From contig CAXIPT010000005.1 of assembly GCA_964030475.1 (NCBI GenBank), forward strand, positions 2,869,627 through 2,933,626: a DNA stretch of 64,000 bases, in the 5' to 3' direction. Both the position numbers and the translations under genes were made by a program. The notes beneath the pieces were generated by a model. That model was not told where the DNA came from, did no database searches, and saw nothing but the letters and a program-made list of their open reading frames with translations. This DNA comes from Tethya wilhelma (Eukaryota; Porifera; Demospongiae; Tethyida; Tethyidae). Of the stretch, positions 45,601 to 54,393 are shown piece after piece (the stretch's first letter is position 1; the number at the start of each line of letters is the position of its first letter).

Positions 45601-46531
45601 GACTTGTGCTAGACTGCACCAGCTCATAGTATGGCATACATATATCTAAATCATTTACTTAGTAGATTGTGTATTTCCTTCACTACATATGTATAGCTGT
45701 TGAGTTTTGTTTCATTGGAAACACTCCACACTCAAATGGAAAGACTCTTGAAGTGAATTTCACCCTGGCAGGATGCGCCAATGTCTCATGTTCAACTGAT
45801 GACAGTAAAGAGCCACTTAATTGTAAGTTGTAATCATACTAACAAAACTAATCCTCTCTAAGCTTGTACTAGCTGTCTGTGGTGTATATGCTTGATCATT
45901 GTGTGCATTACAGGCTCTCCATCTGAAGGATTCGGTAACAACTTCATTTCTATTGTTGATGCCTCATCTCGTAAGACATCACGATCGCTGATTGTTAACA
46001 TTGAGCCATTTTGTGGACAGGAATCCCAGACAATCACACGTCTTTTCAGATATGGTATAATTTTGTTGTTATTTTATTACTATCTTACCATCAGACCTGT
46101 TGTATGTACAGACAATAACCAGTGTTCAGCTCACCTTGTCAACAAGGGAGTGACTGTTGATGGAAGTAATGCTACTATTGAATGGGAAGGTACTGGACCC
46201 GAGGCAGATGGTGGAGCTACAGTTGATGAGTTTGAGTGTGTACTGGATGGTCACATTAAGCTTGATCCATGTGAGTAATATCTACCTAAATTCTGTCTAA
46301 TTGCTTCTTGTAAACTGACTTACTTGGCTACTGCTTTAACAAAGCATAATAATAATTTCCCCCTAATTTTTCTCTGATATAAACAATATTTCACTAGGTT
46401 CTTCTCCTCTGGCATTGACTGGACTGTCAGATGGTTCTCATGATGTGCTGATTACTCCTGATGCCAAGCCTGGATGCCTAAGCCAGAATTTTGGGCGCCG
46501 TGTAACCTTTGAAACTGAGCTTATTTTATAA
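39501..46531 (+). CDS. Calx-beta protein, 3' end with terminal cysteine-containing region (block D)
   Basis: Exons: 39501-39629 (cut at its start by the N at 39500), 39712-39864, 40004-40231, 40310-40474, 40557-40778, 40842-40997, 41107-41334, 41616-41759, 41877-42083, 43884-44027, 44100-44294, 44406-44534, 44633-44725 (cut by the N at 44726), 44727-44795 (cut at its start), 44878-45072, 45179-45307, 45378-45575, 45697-45822, 45914-46054, 46112-46270, 46398-46531. The introns are phase 1. Calx-beta pairs are followed by a unique tail with many cysteines and the pattern EFECVLDGH...DPCSSPLALTGLSDGSHDV, the kind of Ig or FN3-like repeat common in secreted adhesion proteins. The stop codon is at 46529-46531. 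No membrane segment precedes it, which fits secretion. The domains differ from the block A and B types, so this is a different gene or a different part of one. Confidence 0.82.
39712..40231 (+). CDS. Calx-beta domain D1 (exons 39712-39864 and 40004-40231)
   Basis: SATVGFSPQTYNAQEGQPG and LECDVTVTLNAIDGVKTG in the first half; VVNDDFILPSAF, VVNDQELEGDEQIF and TVTIADDAAD in the second. Confidence 0.83.
40310..40778 (+). CDS. Calx-beta domain D2 (exons 40310-40474 and 40557-40778)
   Basis: DATVGFVEATISTMEAQPG in the first half; AMEGSDFVVITDPFEV, IIDDNVLEDIQGV and ALVTIEDNDG in the second. The usual glutamate-rich core is altered to LEDIQGV. Confidence 0.82.
40842..41334 (+). CDS. Calx-beta domain D3 (exons 40842-40997 and 41107-41334)
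   Basis: VGVIEFFGTTTFSLPEDG in the first half; LTPEDFLPCEFWLTV, IVDDYIVEDTQTF and VAIGILDNDG in the second. Confidence 0.82.
41616..42083 (+). CDS. Divergent Calx-beta domain D4 (exons 41616-41759 and 41877-42083)
   Basis: EVTTSFVQRQYTVQDSAT in the first half. The second starts DPQQSELATLTIG and lacks the acidic DD..E..F core, reading SSLELFFLCLVSDD instead, so calcium binding may be lost. The 117-base intron is open in one frame, so retention cannot be ruled out, but AG at 41875-41876 restores the phase-1 rule. Confidence 0.72.
42084..43129. other. Long intron sequence of block D
   Basis: No exon supported. The stretch at 42300-42840 is ordinary AT-rich sequence without recognisable element ends. 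Confidence 0.5.
43130..43832. mobile_element. Inverted-repeat element in the intron before domain D5
   Basis: About 80-base ends are imperfect complements: TATAGTCTCGTTTCCAGGCT at the left and AGCCTGAGAACGAGGCTATA at the right, each followed by a TTACNTGTAAGGAAAG-type palindrome and a CTCACGTGAG-type palindrome. The inside has no convincing ORF. Confidence 0.75.
43884..44294 (+). CDS. Calx-beta domain D5 (exons 43884-44027 and 44100-44294)
   Basis: VVKVGFEIGSYEVAEGKS in the first half; GGGRDFKDLFTIIEL, TLDDFIYENDEVLSL and ASVTIIDDDP in the second. A near copy follows the N at 44726. Confidence 0.8.
44406..44725 (+). CDS. Calx-beta domain D6 (exons 44406-44534 and 44633-44725), cut
   Basis: VVVEIFGSQDVCEGENE in the first half; DDYDYIPVSLDFVFEKED in the second, which ends at the N at 44726 after the codons for GNSE. 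The downstream copy at 45179-45575 shows how the domain should continue. Confidence 0.75.
44727..45072 (+). CDS. Calx-beta domain D5 duplicate (44727-44795 and 44878-45072)
   Basis: The first exon is truncated at its start by the N. The second reads GGGRDFKDLFAIIEL and IYEIDEVLSL, a few substitutions away from D5. Confidence 0.72.
45179..45575 (+). CDS. Calx-beta domain D6 duplicate (45179-45307 and 45378-45575)
   Basis: VVVEIFGSQDVCEGENE in the first half; DDYDYIPVSLDFAFEKED, EEIPNPK-like acidic stretch and VNILLYDDDG in the second. This is the complete form of D6. Confidence 0.8.
45697..46531 (+). CDS. Terminal non-Calx-beta region with stop codon (four exons)
   Basis: Exons 45697-45822, 45914-46054, 46112-46270 and 46398-46531, all phase 1 between. 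About 185 residues with cysteines in AVEFCFIG, GCANVSCS, EPFCGQ, NNQCSAH, FECVLDG, DPCSSP and KPGCLSQ. The FEC.LDG...CSSP....LSDGSHDV pattern resembles a beta-sandwich repeat known from secreted and surface proteins. The final residues are FETELIL. Confidence 0.7.
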
Positions 46532-48336
46532 GCAAAATATCTAATATTGACAATAATTAGTTAATAGTATGACTTGTAGAACTTTAGTATAGAGAAAAAT
46601 ACTTTTAGTTTGAAACAGCCTCTACTATTGACTGTAATTATAATGAGGCAGTAGTTTGCATAGATTAATTTTTATACACTACAAATAATCAATGATTGTT
46701 TAGCAGACTATACAGCAACAAAAGCAATGTTCACTATGGTGCAGATTAATAACATACGAGACATTTCCCTCTATTGTACACATGACATTGCGAAGTATAT
46801 ACCTTGTTCAACAGACCAGATATGAGCATACATGTGCTTAAACCAACAATATTATAATAATGTTGTTAGTTAATTTCCATGCATGCAGCGTGGTGTGGAG
46901 CTTTCAGTTCTGAACAATATACTCTTCACCAACAAGAGAATGAAATTAAGGTAGACAAATATTAATGTCATGTGAACTGGAATGTACCTTCCTGACACTT
47001 GTACCTGTATAAGGAACTTGATGAGTTGGGCAGATAACATGCATGGAGAAGTAACTAAGCATTTTTCAAATCAATTTTTGTCATCCAGTGTCCTGCATCT
47101 ATCATCTGGATACCTTCCATATTTAAAGTAAGGATAAGTTGACTGCATGATTCAAAGGCTGGCTATTTTGGCCGTCCTGTTATGACATCTGTAAAATTTG
47201 CTCTGTTGGAGAGTTCTTGAACAGATGAGGTACAGGGAGGCCTCGGCATATCCCTACATATAACACATGTACCAATCAATTAATGCCAGGTAGGAGACTG
47301 ATGCATGTTATATATAGTAATAACTTACTGTACATTTAGCATTCATCTTGAATTTCTAGTTAATTGACACTCTAATATAAAATTAATGTAAAATCAGCAG
47401 GATCATGGTACACAGCACAGGTCGATCCACTTTAATAGCGATCAGACATGTGACTGCATCGTCTCTAGGTTTAAAGACTGGACAGGTATACAGAAAACTT
47501 AACTGCCATCAAGTTTTGTTTATTATTCTTTAAAGGCTTCTGATGAGGAATGTCATGGTGTTTCCTTTAGCCGCTGGAAATACACTTTTTCTTGGAGGCT
47601 GGTTAATTGCAAGCATTGAATCAAGCTAGCTTAATTCTACGCTCAGTAATATAACTATGTGAGGGTGTATCCTGTGTCCAAGATTAGATGACCTTCATTG
47701 CGTTTCATCTTTTGAACACAATCTTTCAGGTTGTTTGCCCTGTCATCAAAAGGTTTAGCATACCAAATCAGAACAGATGTACATCAAGATCTTTCATTGT
47801 TACTTTTCATACCAGAAAGAGAAATGCTGCAAGATATTCTTTTCGGGATATAAGCACTAGATCGCATATCCCACTCCTTTTGGAGAACGAACCATAACAT
47901 GTATGATATGGTAGACATCTCAACTGGAACCATTCATGACCACTTCTGATTTAGCTCACACTCAAGAGTTAGTGCTGACTGAGCTGATTTTGACTGCAAT
48001 GTGAACCACCTGATACAGATGACAGTCCCAATAATTATCATATCGATCAATTGCTCAGTATTATTATACAAAGACTTAGATCTTAGTCAAGAACAACTGT
48101 CACAACTATAAGGCTGATTTGTGAGAATGCAGACGTATTCCATGGATGTGTACATCACTATAATTATTACAAGACACAGGAGGACATTCACCAATTTAGT
48201 GATTGAGATCTGGAACCAAACAATCCACCAGTCCCTGCAAAGGCAAGGCCAGTTATGATTGTTTAGATACTTCAGAGAGTATGAATATATCATCTAGCCC
48301 ATCTGAGTTGTGTGACCATGTATACCCACTGTTATA
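46532..48336. other. Intergenic region downstream of block D
   Basis: No gene seen. A 3' untranslated part of the block D gene should lie at its start, but I see no clear AATAAA close to the stop. Confidence 0.5.
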
Positions 48337-49110
48337 GTGCCAGCTCATAGCGGCTGGTCTCTATATTTGTGGTCAATGGGGATTACTTGGAGCTACATAA
48401 GCTTGGTCTACCGTGCCCTCCCTGCTACCCTTTGCTTACAAGAGGCAGGTTTACACGTTTGTGATGCTAGCTGGAACATCAGGAAGACTTCAGGTGGTCT
48501 TTCACTGAGCCTGTTCTGGCCAGACACTTCTCAGACACCTGAGATGAATGCAGTCACTCTTGTTAACGTTACTGCTGCTGAGAAGTCTTGTAAGAATAAG
48601 TTTGTATCTCAGAGCATGAAGAAGAAGAAGAAGAAGAAGAAGAAGAAGAAGAAGAAGAAGAAGAAGAAGAAGAAGATGAAGAAGAAGAAGAAGAAGAAGA
48701 AGGAGGAGGAGGAGGAGGAGGAGGAGTCTGGAGTGTGCTCTAAATTGGATGCGGAAGTTCAGACTGAAAAGTGCTGCTTCTCCCAGTTATGTGAGCATCT
48801 CGATTCTGTTGATTCTCTTGATTCTCTACTGTCTTTTGAGAACCCCTGTAATCAGGTAGAAGTTGATATGCCCAGACCATTAGGTGACTCTGTGCATAAG
48901 GTTCAAATTGCCAGCCTTAGTGATGTTCCATCTCCCACTGACTGGAAAGATGCCTTCTACTACGCTAATGAGAATGAGGAAACTGGTCTGTGTGTTGTCA
49001 GTAATGAGGGAAATGTGTCTTGGTCCCCCATCAAGATATATCGTGATAGTGTGAGTTCTTTGTCTGCTAATAACTCAGATAATGGTGATGCTATCACCCA
49101 TGTCGACTAA
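48337..49110 (+). CDS. ORF with poly-Lys/poly-Glu tract, probably mobile-element derived
   Basis: 257 codons. The N-terminal third contains CLQEAGLHVCDASWNIRK and GGLSLSLFWPDTSQ. A GAA/GGA microsatellite (about 48618-48726) encodes a long lysine run and then glutamates. The C-terminal third is acidic and serine-rich (EHLDSVDSLDSLLSF, SDVPSPTDWKDAFYY). No known domain is recognised. The last third recurs, frameshifted, at 50822-51245, which suggests repeat origin. Whether the ORF is expressed is doubtful. Confidence 0.4.
   Translation: MPAHSGWSLYLWSMGITWSYISLVYRALPATLCLQEAGLHVCDASWNIRKTSGGLSLSLFWPDTSQTPEMNAVTLVNVTAAEKSCKNKFVSQSMKKKKKKKKKKKKKKKKKKKMKKKKKKKKEEEEEEEESGVCSKLDAEVQTEKCCFSQLCEHLDSVDSLDSLLSFENPCNQVEVDMPRPLGDSVHKVQIASLSDVPSPTDWKDAFYYANENEETGLCVVSNEGNVSWSPIKIYRDSVSSLSANNSDNGDAITHVD
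48618..48726 (+). repeat. GAA/GGA microsatellite
   Basis: AAG repeats with one ATG interruption, then GGA repeats; purine-only strand. Confidence 0.95.
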
Positions 49111-49498
49111 ACTGAAGTGAGATTTATAGCTGGAACTCCATATTTTGAAGCTGCCACCTCTACTGACACCATTTCTGTGCCTATTGCTCACAGAACTCAC
49201 TCGAAGGTGAAACCTCCGTAGACATTGATTTTTTGCTCTACATCTATTTATAGTTATTGCTCTTTGTTTGTGTTTGTGTGTTAATTTTTGTGTTTCCCCC
49301 TTCCCTACTTGCACCTCTTGGTGGTGTGTATGATGGGAATAATAATAATAATAATAATAATAGTGGAGTAGCCAGCCTTATAACATTCGTTGGCCACACC
49401 ACCACCACCAAAGGCGGCGTGCTGGCCGTGCATGCTCGGCCTATGTAGGGGTGTCTGGGGTAGAAATCTTCACCTAAATTTACCTATTATTTAAGTGT

Positions 49499-49693
49499 TA
49501 TCAGGGTTTCATACAGGATTTTAGGCTATGGGGGGAAAAGTGGTCACGCAATCAAACAGGAATAATATTATGATAGTTAGCTTATATTATTATTATATGT
49601 ATCAGCACAAAATAACTTGGTTGCTTTAAGGGGGGAAATCACATCTAAGGGGGGGATCCCTGGGCTTCCCCCCTTCTAAATGAAACCCTGGTT
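49499..49693. mobile_element. Small inverted-repeat element, copy 1
   Basis: It starts CAGGGTTTCATACAGG and ends AAATGAAACCCTG, with GGGGGGAAAAG and CCCCCCTTCT just inside. TTAT-like bases flank it. The duplicate is at 51534-51728. Confidence 0.72.
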
Positions 49694-50168
49694 ATATACA
49701 ACAAACATTCACCAATTATTCAAATAAAATTACCTATTTTTCGTATACAATAATCTTACTGTCCTGGAATTCAGGTCACATTATCCATGATATTGTGATC
49801 TATGGCCTTGCTGTTGCAGCAAAGTGCATGCAAAATTTCACCAATATGGCAAGTAAAGTAGACTAGTCACTGAAGAAAGCAGACTGAAAGACTGACTTTT
49901 TGTAGTCGCCGCAGACTATGAAAATGTTTAACTGCAAATAAAGTACAATAATTATTATCTAAATCAGTCTGCTATCGTGTATGCTATTAAAAATGTCATG
50001 ATCGAAGGCTTCTTAATGCACAATACTAACTTACTGTTCAGTATGTATAATTACTATAACACTAACTACATAACTATGATGTAAAACTACGTAACTAAGT
50101 ATGTATATGTTGCTAACTTATTGTTCAGTATGTATAGTAACAGAATGTTATATGTTCAAGTGTTATAC

Positions 50169-50795
50169 TTAAGGGTGACTATACTTTGGAACTGAAAGTG
50201 TAACAATGCCACTCTGATCAAAATAAGCATCTACTTCTACAGTGTTCATTCCAGTAGGAAATTGTAAAGCAATCGGTCCTACATCAGCATCTGAAGTCAC
50301 AACACTTCCCTGTTTGATGTTTGTATAGAGGCCAAGGTAGTAGGTAGAAGTTATTTTGAACTGTGCTTGCACTCCACTGTCAACATTTTCTTGCAGAGCA
50401 AGAAGTGCACAACTCAAGCTTATACCTAGACATTGTTGTACTGATGTTGTGTTCTTGAAGTTTATATAGCCAGGAGTTCCAGGCCCAGTCTCCTTAATTT
50501 GAATGTATCCATCTTTCATGTATGCTTCATAGTTATATCCAACTTTGGCATCCATACTCAAATTACCAGTAATGTAGATCACTTCATTTGGTTTTCTTTC
50601 TGGAATGGTTACTTGGAACTGCAAATTCCATTTTATGTTTCCCCAAGTTGGGTCTGGTTGTGGGGCTGAAAGTTGAAGTGCTTTCCAAGCCAAGTTCTGC
50701 AAGCCTGTTTCTTTTGGTTGCTTCTGATAAATAGCAAAAGTCCATCCTTGATTAGTTATGTTTTTCCCAACAAATTGAAAGTTTGTTTCTGACAT
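50169..50795 (-). CDS. Small intronless protein, RhiA-like (copy 1)
   Basis: 208 residues from the Met at 50795 (MSETNFQFVG). This start is preferred over the one at 50813 because it aligns with the start of the paralogue at 61213. No signal peptide or membrane segment. Blocks: NQGWTFAIYQKQPKE, LQNLAWKALQLS, WNLQFQVTIPE, DAKVGYNYEAYMKDGYIQIK, STYYLGLYTNIKQG, TSDADVGPIALQFPTGMNTV. The order (WxFALYQ..P, slAWk, pTYYlglf.nikQG, i.FPpGm) recalls bacterial RhiA-type proteins, known from rhizobia; this is by memory and unproven. If right, transfer from bacteria is possible. Its function is unknown. Confidence 0.7.
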   Translation of the reverse strand: MSETNFQFVGKNITNQGWTFAIYQKQPKETGLQNLAWKALQLSAPQPDPTWGNIKWNLQFQVTIPERKPNEVIYITGNLSMDAKVGYNYEAYMKDGYIQIKETGPGTPGYINFKNTTSVQQCLGISLSCALLALQENVDSGVQAQFKITSTYYLGLYTNIKQGSVVTSDADVGPIALQFPTGMNTVEVDAYFDQSGIVTLSVPKYSHP

Positions 50796-50821
50796 TATTT
50801 CTCTAGTAAGCAAAAAGTNCT

Positions 50822-51245
50822 AAAAAGTGCTGCTTCTCCCAGTTAATATGTGAGCATCTCGATTCTGTTGATTCTCCACTGTCTTCTGAGAACCCCTATA
50901 ATCAGGTAGAGGTCAATATGCCCGGACCATTAGGTGACTCTGTGCATAAGGTTCAAATTGCCAGCCTTAGTGATGTTCCACCTCCCACTGACTGGAAAGA
51001 TGCCTTCTACCACGCTAATGAGAATGAGGAAACTGGTCTGTAATGAGGGAAATGTGTCTTGGTCCCCCGTCAAGATATCTCGTGATAGTGCGAGTTCTTT
51101 GTCTGCTAATAACTCAGATGATGGTGATGCTATCACCCATGTCGACTTATTAGAAACTGAAGTGCTGGAACTCCATTTTTTGAAGGTGCCACCTCTACTG
51201 ACACTATTTCTGTGCCCATTGCTCACAGAACTCGCTCGAAGGTGA
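50822..51245 (+). pseudogene. Frameshifted copy of the C-terminal part of the poly-Lys/Glu ORF
   Basis: It repeats the SDVPSPTDWKDAFY and SLSANNSDD regions of 48337-49110 with indels that change the frame (a short deletion after the GLCVVSNEG-coding part). Confidence 0.6.
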
Positions 51246-51533
51246 AACCTCCGTAGACATTGATTTTTTGCTCTACATCTATTTATAGTTATTGCTCTTT
51301 GTTTGTGTTTGTGTGTTAATTTTTGTGTTTCCCCCTTCCCTACTTGCACCTCTTGGTGGTGTGTATGATGGGAATAATAATAATAATAATAATAATAGTG
51401 GAGTAGCCAGCCTTATAACATTCGTTGGCCACACCACCACCACCAAAGGCGGCGTGCTGGCCGTGCATGCTCGGCCTATGTAGGGGTGTCTGGGGTAGAA
51501 ATCTTCACCTAAATTTACCTATTATTTAAGTGT

Positions 51534-51728
51534 TATCAGGGTTTCATACAGGATTTTAGGCTATGGGGGGAAAAGTGGTCACGCAATCAAACAGGAATAA
51601 TATTATGATAGTTAGCTTATATTATTATTATATGTATCAGCACAAAATAACTTGGTTGCTTTAAGGGGGGAAATCACATCTAAGGGGGGGATCCCTGGGC
51701 TTCCCCCCTTCTAAATGAAACCCTGGTT
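51534..51728. mobile_element. Small inverted-repeat element, copy 2
   Basis: Identical to 49499-49693 and carried along by the tandem duplication. Confidence 0.7.
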
Positions 51729-52203
51729 ATATACAACAAACATTCACCAATTATTCAAATAAAATTACCTATTTTTCGTATACAATAATCTTACTGTCCT
51801 GGAATTCAGGTCACATTATCCATGATATTGTGATCTATGGCCTTGCTGTTGCAGCAAAGTGCATGCAAAATTTCACCAATATGGCAAGTAAAGTAGACTA
51901 GTCACTGAAGAAAGCAGACTGAAAGACTGACTTTTTGTAGTCGCCGCAGACTATGAAAATGTTTAACTGCAAATAAAGTACAATAATTATTATCTAAATC
52001 AGTCTGCTATCGTGTATGCTATTAAAAATGTCATGATCGAAGGCTTCTTAATGCACAATACTAACTTACTGTTCAGTATGTATAATTACTATAACACTAA
52101 CTACATAACTATGATGTAAAACTACGTAACTAAGTATGTATATGTTGCTAACTTATTGTTCAGTATGTATAGTAACAGAATGTTATATGTTCAAGTGTTA
52201 TAC

Positions 52204-52830
52204 TTAAGGGTGACTATACTTTGGAACTGAAAGTGTAACAATGCCACTCTGATCAAAATAAGCATCTACTTCTACAGTGTTCATTCCAGTAGGAAATTGT
52301 AAAGCAATCGGTCCTACATCAGCATCTGAAGTCACAACACTTCCCTGTTTGATGTTTGTATAGAGGCCAAGGTAGTAGGTAGAAGTTATTTTGAACTGTG
52401 CTTGCACTCCACTGTCAACATTTTCTTGCAGAGCAAGAAGTGCACAACTCAAGCTTATACCTAGACATTGTTGTACTGATGTTGTGTTCTTGAAGTTTAT
52501 ATAGCCAGGAGTTCCAGGCCCAGTCTCCTTAATTTGAATGTATCCATCTTTCATGTATGCTTCATAGTTATATCCAACTTTGGCATCCATACTCAAATTA
52601 CCAGTAATGTAGATCACTTCATTTGGTTTTCTTTCTGGAATGGTTACTTGGAACTGCAAATTCCATTTTATGTTTCCCCAAGTTGGGTCTGGTTGTGGGG
52701 CTGAAAGTTGAAGTGCTTTCCAAGCCAAGTTCTGCAAGCCTGTTTCTTTTGGTTGCTTCTGATAAATAGCAAAAGTCCATCCTTGATTAGTTATGTTTTT
52801 CCCAACAAATTGAAAGTTTGTTTCTGACAT
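52204..52830 (-). CDS. Small intronless protein, RhiA-like (copy 2)
   Basis: The protein is identical to 50169-50795 and lies in the second copy of the tandem duplication. Upstream of it (52850 onward) is unique sequence, while copy 1 is cut by the N at 50819. This copy therefore has the natural 5' flank and copy 1 may be an assembly duplicate of it. Confidence 0.7.
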   Translation of the reverse strand: MSETNFQFVGKNITNQGWTFAIYQKQPKETGLQNLAWKALQLSAPQPDPTWGNIKWNLQFQVTIPERKPNEVIYITGNLSMDAKVGYNYEAYMKDGYIQIKETGPGTPGYINFKNTTSVQQCLGISLSCALLALQENVDSGVQAQFKITSTYYLGLYTNIKQGSVVTSDADVGPIALQFPTGMNTVEVDAYFDQSGIVTLSVPKYSHP

Positions 52831-53266
52831 TATTTCTCTAGTAAGCAAAAAGTAAATTGCGTATTATTGCTCTAAAATTTATAAGTAAAATAAACTTCCT
52901 TAAATATAAGGATGCAATTAAGATTCATTGATACTGTAGCACATTCAGTCTTTGAAATCTTACACCATTTCTTGCATGCATGCAGCATTTATTGCAGTAA
53001 TCCAAATGAAGAGAGCAACCTTTTAATCTTGCCGTTATTTTATCCAGAACAATAGACTTTAAAATACATCTGTTGACTCTGCAAGTCTAGAATAGTAATA
53101 GTAGTCAATCTTACAACTATTCGATGACATTAAAGTGAATAAATGACCATTTTGTAATGCCATAATTACAGCAATGACAAGAGAAGTCTCAGAATGCCAG
53201 CCCATCTCTGTGTGAGTACATGCGCAGTATAAGTGCTTGAAGTTCAAGCTCAGATTATCATATATA

Positions 53267-53389
53267 TATAATAACCATGTGCTTGTGAGCCATACTTGAA
53301 ACAGTACACTTTATTTGCAATTACTTATATAATAACCATGTGCTTGTGAGCCATACTTGAAACAGTACACTTTATTTGCAATTACTTGG
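53267..53389. repeat. Two tandem 61-base units
   Basis: ATAACCATGTGCTTGTGAGC ... TTTGCAATTACTT occurs twice in a row without differences that I can see. Confidence 0.85.
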
Positions 53390-53699
53390 CAGTTATAAGG
53401 ATGCTCTAAATGCTGCTCATGTTACATCTTTTGTCATAATTAAGCTTCTACTTCCTATATGTGTTACATATCCATTGGTACCATAGTTAGTGCTCACTTC
53501 AAAGGCACCACCTAGGCCATGTACACGGTCAATGACCAGGTAGTTTATGAACTTATACGCTTCACTATGGCACAAGCCATTTGTACTATAGGTTTTTAGT
53601 GTGTATGTGTTGTAACTTTCGTGCAGCTGTATGCCTTCCCTCGGAAACCTCAGGTTACAATAACCATACACGCTAAAAACCAATAGTAGAACTAGTACC

Positions 53700-54376
53700 T
53701 ATCCGACTTAAAATATATTGTATGAGACAAAACATGATTCCCTCTAATACTTATACTACTATAATCGATCAACTCCAACTAGTATAGCATTCAAAATCAT
53801 GTTTTGGCCTGGCATGTTTGTGCCTTGTCTATTTTCAAGAATATCAGCTGCAGAAGGCTTTACAAAACATCTCCGTTAAAATAATAAGACTAATTTTAGT
53901 CAACTTCCTCTACCATGGTATCCATCTCTGAATGATAAATATTCTGATTCAACACAAAAAAGGTATCACATCAACTCAGCTATTGTGTATTTAGACTCAC
54001 AGCCAAAATTGTTACTCCATGTAAAATAAAACATTCAACATATCAGAATTGTAATAGACTCAACTTTTGACAATGATAATAATTATGTATTACGGAACAG
54101 AGAGGAGTTTAACTTAGTTCTTCGAGCTGTAATCTCAAATCTAGTAACTGTTGTTAACCACCCAATCAGGGTTTAACAAGTTCAATATAGTCTAACTCTA
54201 GCTGTCTGCTATTTAAATTCACACTCTTACTTGCGCGCAATTCAGATGAAATGAGATTTTTTATCTTCACATGGTTACACGCACACAAGTCTGACAGAAT
54301 CACGAGACAATAATATTATACAATAATTATTCACGAGTTCAAGGTTCAAGTTCAGTACACACAAGTTCTGCACACA
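53700..54376 (-). repeat. 3' LTR of the BEL/Pao element (end not fixed)
   Basis: On the minus strand a purine tract (GGGGGGAG) directly precedes TGTGTGCAGAACTTGTGTG at 54376, the expected LTR start just after the integrase stop. I cannot place the other end; 53700 is a guess. The first 62 bases recur at 62328. Confidence 0.6.
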
Positions 54377-54393
54377 CTCCCCCCAGTTGACTG

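Larger units (their letters stand above)
48770..52848. repeat. Tandem duplication with a 2,035-base offset
   Basis: The first copy runs from about 48770 to 50813, the second from 50822 to 52848, joined at the N at 50819. The first 430 bases differ by several percent, including small indels. From about 49206 (51240) to the end I find no difference. Confidence 0.88.
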
